NCBI RefSeq assembly: GCF_011300875.1
Contig: NZ_CP049862.1
Coordinates: 3,162,001 to 3,226,000 of the forward strand
Length of the DNA stretch: 64,000 nt
Direction of reading: 5' to 3'
DNA from: Sanguibacter sp. HDW7
GTDB taxonomy: Bacteria; Actinomycetota; Actinomycetes; Actinomycetales; Cellulomonadaceae
The notes below the pieces were generated by a model. The model was not told the DNA's origin. It ran no database searches and saw nothing but the letters and a program-made list of their open reading frames with translations. Below are positions 57,635 through 64,000 of the stretch, one piece after another. The translations under genes and the position numbers were made by a program. Numbering within the stretch: the stretch's first letter is position 1; each line of letters begins with the position of its first letter.

Positions 57635-58338
57635 TGGCTCAGTCCGTCGCGCCGGCGCGCGCACACCGCACGATCTTCACCCAGGAGGGCTTCGAGCTCG
57701 TCGCCGACACCGTGTGGGCCGCGCTCGCGACGAACCTCCTCCTGACGGTCGGCTCGCTGCCGTTCGTCGTGCTGCTCCTCACGACCGACCCGCGATCGTC
57801 GTGGCCCGCGCTCGTCGTCGCGGCGGTCCTCGCCGCCCCGGCGCTCACCGCGTCGTTCGGGGTCTTCGGGACCATCGGCACGGGGCCGCGCCACGGTCCC
57901 GTGCGGACGTTCCTCAGCGCCTACCGCCGCACCCTGGGCCGCTCTCTCGCCCTCGGCGCGCTCGTCGCCGGGACCGTCACCGTCCTCGTCGTCGACATCG
58001 TCGTGCTGCTCGGCACGACGGTCGGGGCCGTGACGATCCCGCTGCTCGCCGTGCTCACGCTGGTCGCGGTCGCGACGGGTCTCGTCGCGGCGGTCGCGCT
58101 CCCGGACCACACCGACGTGCGGCTGAGGACGATCCTCAAGGTCTCGCTGTGGACCGCCGTACGCCGCCTGTTCCTCACCGCGCCGTCGCTCGTCGTCGTG
58201 ATGATGCTCGCCGCCGCGTTCACGCTCCACCCCGCCCTCGCGCTCGGCGCGCTGGCGGCACCGCTCCTCTATGCCGCGTGGGGCGGTGCGCGCTACGCGC
58301 TGCACTCGTCGCTCACGGCCGCGGCCACCCGCCGCTGA
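57634..58338 (+). CDS. yesL: DUF624 (YesL-like) membrane protein
   Basis: A 234-aa membrane protein of the DUF624/YesL family with about five helices. TVWAALATNLLLTVGSLPFV at its start and ILKVSLWTAVRRLFLT are family-like. YesL-type genes accompany ABC importers for rhamnogalacturonan and related oligosaccharides, but their function is unknown. The TGATG overlap with the permease gene shows it belongs to the operon. Confidence 0.85.
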   Translation: MAQSVAPARAHRTIFTQEGFELVADTVWAALATNLLLTVGSLPFVVLLLTTDPRSSWPALVVAAVLAAPALTASFGVFGTIGTGPRHGPVRTFLSAYRRTLGRSLALGALVAGTVTVLVVDIVVLLGTTVGAVTIPLLAVLTLVAVATGLVAAVALPDHTDVRLRTILKVSLWTAVRRLFLTAPSLVVVMMLAAAFTLHPALALGALAAPLLYAAWGGARYALHSSLTAAATRR

Positions 58339-58353
58339 TCCACCCTCAACAGG

Positions 58354-58377
58354 TCGGAGCGCTTCGGCGCGCTCCGA
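58354..58377 (+). terminator. Hairpin upstream of GH88
   Basis: TCGGAGCGC (58354-58362) and GCGCTCCGA (58369-58377) pair around TTCGGC, 13 bp before the GH88 start. It could reduce or stabilise expression of the distal genes. Confidence 0.5.
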
Positions 58378-58390
58378 GAAGGAAGTTCCC

Positions 58391-59566
58391 ATGACGCTCG
58401 CCACCACGTCCGTGACGGGGCTCGACTCCGCGGTCGACGCCGCCGTCGCAACCGTCCGCGCCAACATCGCCCGGTTCGGAGCCACGTACCCGGACGACAC
58501 GACGACCGACGGCTGGTACCGACCGCGGCCCGCGGCCCCCGGCTTCGCCGAGGGCGCCAACCGCGGCTGGACGACAAGCTTCTGGCCGGGCACGCAGTGG
58601 CTCGCCTGGGAGCTCACGGGTGACGACGTGTTCCGCACGGCCGCCGAGGCCCACGCCGCGGACTTCGTGCGGCGCGTCGAGCAGGACGAGGACCTCCACA
58701 CGCACGACCTCGGCTTCCTCTACACGCTCGCGTGCGTCGCGCCGTGGCGGCTCACCGGCTCCGAGGAGGCACGCACCGCGGCCCTCGCCGCGGCGGACCA
58801 CCTCATGCTCCGCTTCCTCGAACCGGCCGGCATCATCCAGGCGTGGGGCGACCTCTCCGACCCTGAGCAGCGCGGCCGCACGATCATCGACTCGCTCATG
58901 AACACGCCCCTCCTCACGTGGGCGCACGAGCAGACGGGCGACGAGCGCTACGCGGACGCCGTGCGCCGGCACTCCGAACAGCTCGCACGGCACATCGTGC
59001 GCGCCGACGACTCGACGTTCCACACGTTCTACTGGGACCCCGTCACGGGCGAACCCCTGCGCGGCGGCACGGAGCAGGGCGCCTTCGACGACTCGTGCTG
59101 GGCACGCGGGCAGGCGTGGGGCATCTACGGCTTTGCTGTGAACTTCCAGACGACCCAGAACCCCGAGCTCCTCGACGCGTCCCGTCGCTGCGCGGACTAC
59201 TTCCTCGCGCACCTGCCCTCGGACGGCGTGCCGTACTGGGACCTTGTCTACACGGACGGCTCGGACGCGCCCCGTGACGCGTCGTCGGCCGCGATCGCGG
59301 CGTGCGGGCTCCAGGAGCTCGCGGCGATCGAGACCGACGAGGCGCGCGCAGCCGCGTACCTCGCCGCCGGCGAGCGGCTGCTGCGTACGCTCGTCGAGCG
59401 CTGCACGCCCGCGGCCGAGGGCATCGGCTCCGACGCGCTGCTGCTGCACTCCGTGTACGACGCACCCAAGTCCATCGGCGTCGACGAGGGCTGCCTGTGG
59501 GGCGACTACTTCTACCTCGAGGCTCTCGTCCGCTACACGCGCCAGGGCTGGGTGAGGTACTGGTGA
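58391..59566 (+). CDS. GH88 unsaturated glucuronyl hydrolase
   Basis: A 391-aa GH88 enzyme that removes delta-4,5-unsaturated uronic acid from the non-reducing end of lyase products. The two catalytic Asp are visible as Asp106 (LHTHDLGFLY) and Asp167 (TIIDSLMNTP), and WARGQAWGIYGF and EGCLWGDYFYLEAL match the family. Cytoplasmic. AAGGAAG precedes ATG 58391. It acts after the heparinase II/III-like lyase and feeds the FAH-family enzyme. Confidence 0.93.
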   Translation: MTLATTSVTGLDSAVDAAVATVRANIARFGATYPDDTTTDGWYRPRPAAPGFAEGANRGWTTSFWPGTQWLAWELTGDDVFRTAAEAHAADFVRRVEQDEDLHTHDLGFLYTLACVAPWRLTGSEEARTAALAAADHLMLRFLEPAGIIQAWGDLSDPEQRGRTIIDSLMNTPLLTWAHEQTGDERYADAVRRHSEQLARHIVRADDSTFHTFYWDPVTGEPLRGGTEQGAFDDSCWARGQAWGIYGFAVNFQTTQNPELLDASRRCADYFLAHLPSDGVPYWDLVYTDGSDAPRDASSAAIAACGLQELAAIETDEARAAAYLAAGERLLRTLVERCTPAAEGIGSDALLLHSVYDAPKSIGVDEGCLWGDYFYLEALVRYTRQGWVRYW

Positions 59567-60522
59567 GGCTCGCGACCGTCGTCACGGCCGCGGGCGAGAT
59601 CCCCGCGGCCATCCTCCCGTCGCCCGACGGCGAGCGTGCGCTCGCGCTCGACGGTGTCCTGCCCGGCGGCACGACCGTCACCGACGTCCTCGGCAACGCC
59701 CTGCTCGCGACGCTCGTCGCGGACGAGATCGCGGCCTCCGACGCGATGACGCTGCCGTTGGTCGACGACCTGCGTCTTGCCCCGCCCGTTCGTCCGTCGA
59801 AGATCGTGTGCGTCGGCTACAACTACCGCTGGCACAACCCCGACGGCGGCTCTGACGCGGACCCGGACCCCACGTTCCCCGACATCTTCGTCAAGACGCA
59901 GAACACCGTGCGCGGCGCGGACGACCTCATCGAGGTGCCGCGGGCGAGCCTCGACGTCGACTACGAGGGCGAGGTCGCGGTCGTCGTCGGCCGTCGTATG
60001 AAGGACGTGCCCGAGGCCGACACGATGTCCTACGTCGGAGGCTTTGCCGTCTTCAACGACATCACCGACCGCGAGTGGCAGCGCCGCACGAGCCAGTGGG
60101 CCGTCGGCAAGAACTTCGACGGCTTCGGCCAGCTCGGCCCCGTCGTCGTCACGCCCGACGAGGTCGGCGACCCGGGCGACCTGCTCGTCGAGGTCGAGCG
60201 CGACGGCCTCGTCACGGTGTCGCAGTCGACGTCGACGTGGGTCTTCCCGCTGCCGCGCCTGCTCGCGCACCTGTCGAGCGTGTGGACGCTCGAGCCGGGT
60301 GACGTCATCGCGACCGGCTCGCCGCAGAAGCTGCCCGGCGTGCACGCGACGCACCGCCCGCTCGTCGCGGGTGATGCCGTGACGATCACCGTCACGGGCC
60401 TGGGCTCCCTCACGACGCGGTTCGTGGCGCCGGAGACGACGCGCGTCCCCTCGCCGTCGGAGGCGGCGGCGTCGGAAGCATCGCCGTCGGCCACGGCGCC
60501 GCCGGACCCCTCGACCGCCTGA
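59563..60522 (+). CDS. Fumarylacetoacetate hydrolase (FAH) family protein
   Basis: A 319-aa FAH-family protein. CVGYNYRWHNPDGG, LDVDYEGEVAVVVGRRMKD with the metal-binding Glu residues, FNDITDRE and WAVGKNFDGFGQLGPVVV follow in order as in the family. Members cleave or decarboxylate oxo-acids, and in sugar-acid loci act on keto-deoxy-uronates; here that is inferred from context. GTG 59563 overlaps the GH88 stop (GTGA). The last 40 residues are Ser/Ala/Pro-rich and not part of the fold. Confidence 0.87.
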   Translation: MRLATVVTAAGEIPAAILPSPDGERALALDGVLPGGTTVTDVLGNALLATLVADEIAASDAMTLPLVDDLRLAPPVRPSKIVCVGYNYRWHNPDGGSDADPDPTFPDIFVKTQNTVRGADDLIEVPRASLDVDYEGEVAVVVGRRMKDVPEADTMSYVGGFAVFNDITDREWQRRTSQWAVGKNFDGFGQLGPVVVTPDEVGDPGDLLVEVERDGLVTVSQSTSTWVFPLPRLLAHLSSVWTLEPGDVIATGSPQKLPGVHATHRPLVAGDAVTITVTGLGSLTTRFVAPETTRVPSPSEAAASEASPSATAPPDPSTA

Positions 60523-60639
60523 TCCGCTCCGTCGCGCGGGGAGGGCAGGGCGCTCGGGTGTGCGGGGTGCGCGCCCGGGCGCCCGTCTGTCCCCCGGCGG
60601 ACCGCGGGGCAGGGCCACCGCCCTCCCGGCGCATCGCGC

Positions 60640-60673
60640 GATCGCCCCGTTCGACCAGGGAGGCGGGGCGATC
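60640..60673. terminator. Bidirectional hairpin between FAH and siderophore genes
   Basis: GATCGCCCCG (60640-60649) and CGGGGCGATC (60664-60673) pair perfectly with a 14-nt loop in the convergent gap. It fits a shared terminator for both operons. Confidence 0.65.
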
Positions 60674-60693
60674 CGTCACGCAGGACGGCAGCG

Positions 60694-61445
<752 letters not shown>

Positions 61446-61449
<4 letters not shown>

Positions 61450-62510
61450 AGGCGGCCCTTCCGCAGCAGAACGACGAGGAACACGGTGCCGCCGACGAGC
61501 TCGACGATGATCGACACCATGCCCTGCGCGTAGAAGACGTGCTTGAGCGTGACGTACGCGCCCGCGAGGACGACGAATGCCGTGAGGACGGCGACGGGCA
61601 GGACGTGCCGGTGGCTGAACGTGCCGGACACCTGGTACGCGATCGTCGCCGCGAGGAAGCCGAGGAACGTCATGGGCCCGACGAGCGCGGTCGACACGGC
61701 GACCAGCACGGCGACGAGCGTGAGGACGATCCGCGTCTCGCGACGGTGCTCGACGCCGAGGCCCGTCGCGGCCGACGCGCCGAGCGAGAGCACGTCGAGG
61801 CGCCGCGAGCGCCACAGGAGCGCGCCTCCCGCGAGCCCCGCGAGCGGGATGACGACGGGCAGGTAGGACGCGTCCGCGTTCGACACCGAGCCGAACATGC
61901 GGGCGGTGAGGACGTCGAACTCCGACGGCGTGAGGAGCCGCTGCATGAAGCTCGACACGGACCGCAGCCCGGTGCCGAGGACCACACCGACGAGCAGCAT
62001 GACGTGGAGGTTCGCGAAGCGTCCCGAGAGCAGCCAGCCGAAGAGCGCGACCGCGAGCGCAACCATGACGCCGATCTGCAGGAGCAGCTGCGGGACGCCG
62101 CTCAGCGCGGTGAGGCCCGCGACGCCGAGGAAGTAGACGCCCGCGGTCTGCACCGTGACGTAGAGGGCCTCGAAGCCGAGGATCGCGGGCGTGACGATGC
62201 GGTTGCCCGTCACCGTCTGGAACGCGACGGTCGCGAGGCCCTGGCAGAACGCGACGACGGCGATGACGACGATGCTCGTCGCACGCCGCTGCGCGACGAG
62301 CCAGTAGCCCGCGCTGCCGGGGCGGCCCGGGTTGTCGAGCAGCAGGTAGGCGGCGACGAGGCCGAGGGCCACGAGGACGAGGCCGACGACGAGCAGCGCG
62401 TAGCGTCGGGCGTCGCGCGGCGTCGCGAACGCACCCGAGCGGCGCGGCGTCGGGCGCTCGGGCGTCAGCGCCGACGCGGCCTCCGCGGGGGCCAGAAGGG
62501 TGTCAGCCAC
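61446..62510 (-). CDS. Siderophore ABC permease (FecCD family, YclO/CeuC type)
   Basis: A 354-aa FecCD permease with about nine to ten helices after a 40-aa N-terminal tail. TVTGNRIVTPAILGFEALYV and SLGASAATGLGVEHRR with GPMTFLGFLAATIAYQ are family features (the last replaces the usual VGFVGL). GTG 62510 overlaps the first permease gene by 8 bp. Works with the YclN-type permease. Confidence 0.92.
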
Positions 62511-63510
62511 GTCGCCTCCCGCGGACGAGCATCGTGATGAAGACGACCGAGCCGACCACGCCGAGGACGAGCGACACGGGTACCTCGAACGGCGCGATGA
62601 CGACGCGCCCCACGAGGTCGCACGCCGCGACGAGCCCGACGCCGAGGACGACGACCCACGGCAGGTTCGAGCGCAGGTCGTCGCCGCGCCGCAGCGCGAC
62701 GACGTTCGGCACGACGAGGCCGACGAACGGCAGGTTGCCGACGACGACCGCGACGACCCCCGTCGCGACGGCGACGAGCCCCGCGCCGAGCATGACCACC
62801 CGGTCGTGGTTGAGGCCGACGTTCGTCGCGACGTCCCGGCCGAGGCCCGCGACAGTGAACCGGTCCGCGGCGACGACGATCGCGACGAGCACGAGCAGCA
62901 CGACCCACAGCGGCTCGTACTGCCCGCGGAACACCGACGTGAACGAGCCCGCGAACCACACCGAGACGTACTGCAGCGAGTTCGTCGCGAGCGCGAGGTA
63001 GCTCGAGACCGCGCCGACGACGGCGCCGAGCATGATGCCGACGACGGGCACGACGAGCGAGCTCGTCAGCGTGATCCGCCGCAGCACGAGGAAGAAGAGC
63101 ATCGTGCCGATGAACGACGCGCCGATCGCGACGCCCATGCGCGCCATGATCGACGCCGTCGGCGCGAGCACCGTCACCGCGAGCAGGCCGAGGCCCGCCC
63201 ACTCGGTCGTGCCCGTCGTCGTGGGCTCGACGAAGCGGTTCTGCGTGAGCATCTGCATGACGAGGCCCGAGACCGCCATCGCCGCGCCGGCGAGGACGAG
63301 CGCGACCGTGCGGGGCACGCGCGTCACGGCGAACATCCACGCTCCGTCGTCGGCCCCCACGACGTCGTACTGACCCGTGAACAACGAGGCGACGAGCAGC
63401 CCGACGACACCGAGCGTGGCGAGGAGGAGCCACGGCACGCCGCGACGCCGGCGCGCGGTCTGCGCGTCGGCGTCGGGCGTACCCGCGGGGCGGGACGTCG
63501 TCGTCATCAT
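62503..63510 (-). CDS. Siderophore ABC permease (FecCD family, YclN/CeuB type)
   Basis: A 335-aa FecCD permease. TRVPRTVALVLAGAAMAVSG, MQMLTQNRFVEPTTTGTTEW and GNLPFVGLVVPNVVAL are diagnostic. About nine helices. The start is ATG 63510 or 63507 (two adjacent ATGs). It is 46 bp downstream of the binding-protein gene. Confidence 0.93.
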   Translation of the reverse strand: MMTTTSRPAGTPDADAQTARRRRGVPWLLLATLGVVGLLVASLFTGQYDVVGADDGAWMFAVTRVPRTVALVLAGAAMAVSGLVMQMLTQNRFVEPTTTGTTEWAGLGLLAVTVLAPTASIMARMGVAIGASFIGTMLFFLVLRRITLTSSLVVPVVGIMLGAVVGAVSSYLALATNSLQYVSVWFAGSFTSVFRGQYEPLWVVLLVLVAIVVAADRFTVAGLGRDVATNVGLNHDRVVMLGAGLVAVATGVVAVVVGNLPFVGLVVPNVVALRRGDDLRSNLPWVVVLGVGLVAACDLVGRVVIAPFEVPVSLVLGVVGSVVFITMLVRGRRRG

Positions 63511-63556
63511 TGCTCCGGGCGGCGGGCGGCCCGCAGGGCCACGCGCCACCGAGGGA

Positions 63557-64000
63557 TCAGGCCGCTGCCTCGAAGGCGGCGGCGAGGGTGTCGAGGAACT
63601 CGATGTACGTCTGGATGCCCTCGTTCGTGTACGTGTCCGTCGGCATGAAGACGAGCTGCTTCTTCGTCACGGCCGAGACCTTCGAGAGCGGCTCGGCGGC
63701 CGCGAGGACGTTCGCAGCCGGCTTGTACGCCGGGTCGTCCGCCGCGACGGCCGCGTCGCGGTCCATGACGAGGATCCACTCGGGGTTCGACTGCGCGATC
63801 GCCTCGACGGAGATGTCGTCGCCCTGGTGGTCGTCGGACGCACCCTCGATCTCGAGCGCGGGCGTGAGGCCGAGCAGGCCGAAGAGCGGGCCGAGCGTGC
63901 GGCCGACCTCAGGGGCGATGTAGCCGATCTCGCCGCCCGACGTCGTCACGGCCATGACCTTCTGCGACGGGTCGTACGCGGCCCTGACGCGCGCGACGGC
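63557..64000 (-). CDS. Siderophore-binding protein, C-terminal part (YclQ/CeuE type), truncated by window edge
   Basis: The last 147 residues of a FeCT-type periplasmic binding protein run to the right edge, so the start lies outside. ISVEAIAQSNPEWILVMDRD, KPAANVLAAAEPLSKVSAVT and TDTYTNEGIQTYIEFLDTLA match the CeuE/FatB/YclQ clade, which binds catecholate or petrobactin-like siderophores. It heads the four-gene iron importer operon. No Fur/DmdR box can be seen because the promoter is outside. Confidence 0.9.
   Translation of the reverse strand, partial: AVARVRAAYDPSQKVMAVTTSGGEIGYIAPEVGRTLGPLFGLLGLTPALEIEGASDDHQGDDISVEAIAQSNPEWILVMDRDAAVAADDPAYKPAANVLAAAEPLSKVSAVTKKQLVFMPTDTYTNEGIQTYIEFLDTLAAAFEAAA

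Overview
The window is very GC-rich, gene-dense chromosomal DNA from an actinobacterium. Frequent GTG starts, 1/4/8-bp stop-start overlaps, leaderless-looking starts, sugar ABC operons with no ATPase gene and LacI/ROK/GntR control all fit Micrococcales, most likely Cellulomonadaceae or Promicromonosporaceae relatives. The genus is inference. I see no rRNA, tRNA, transposase, integrase, phage gene or CRISPR array.

Layout. 0.2-9.5 kb is housekeeping and accessory genes: kinase-like P-loop protein, YigZ, glycerate kinase, AzlCD exporter, a GH19 chitinase without a signal peptide, MFS pump, VOC protein, asparaginase. 9.8-23.6 kb has a GH31 alpha-glycosidase, M18 and M15 peptidases, Nudix, CsbD, acetyltransferases, CDF and MFS transporters, an ASCH protein, a BASS-type transporter and two gene remnants (an ABC-ATPase TOBE tail and an endonuclease/phosphatase fragment). 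23.7-29.0 kb is a PadR-controlled ABC/FtsX operon. 29.4-33.6 kb has an HxlR regulator with a zinc-type macrodomain and a divergent NAD(P)-binding oxidoreductase, then a TetR/SDR pair.

The metabolic core is 33.7-60.5 kb. A minus-strand operon (42.7 to 33.7 kb) imports beta-mannosides and converts them inward: solute-binding lipoprotein, two permeases, GH2 beta-mannosidase, an AGE-family mannose isomerase, and one long ORF that joins a PfkB sugar kinase to a GH113 mannanase. The inferred route is mannooligosaccharide to mannose to fructose to fructose-6-phosphate, under a LacI repressor encoded just upstream. Next come ROK kinase and NanE (ManNAc salvage), divergent from a GntR regulator and a DUF4127 gene. 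The third block (48.4-60.5 kb) looks like uptake and degradation of a uronic-acid polysaccharide: a peptidase-E-like gene, a DeoR-LacI hybrid regulator and a heparinase II/III-like lyase on the minus strand; DUF2264, binding protein, two permeases, YesL-like protein, GH88 and an FAH-family enzyme on the plus strand. The divergent promoters there share one -35 box. A catechol-type siderophore importer (60.7-64.0 kb) runs off the right edge.

The most unusual non-coding feature is a set of about 40-70 bp intergenic palindromes in at least five sequence families (A-E), with 13-27 bp arms. Some unrelated stems share a 10-nt loop consensus (RGTCTGRRCY), and families A and B occur side by side at two places 25 kb apart.
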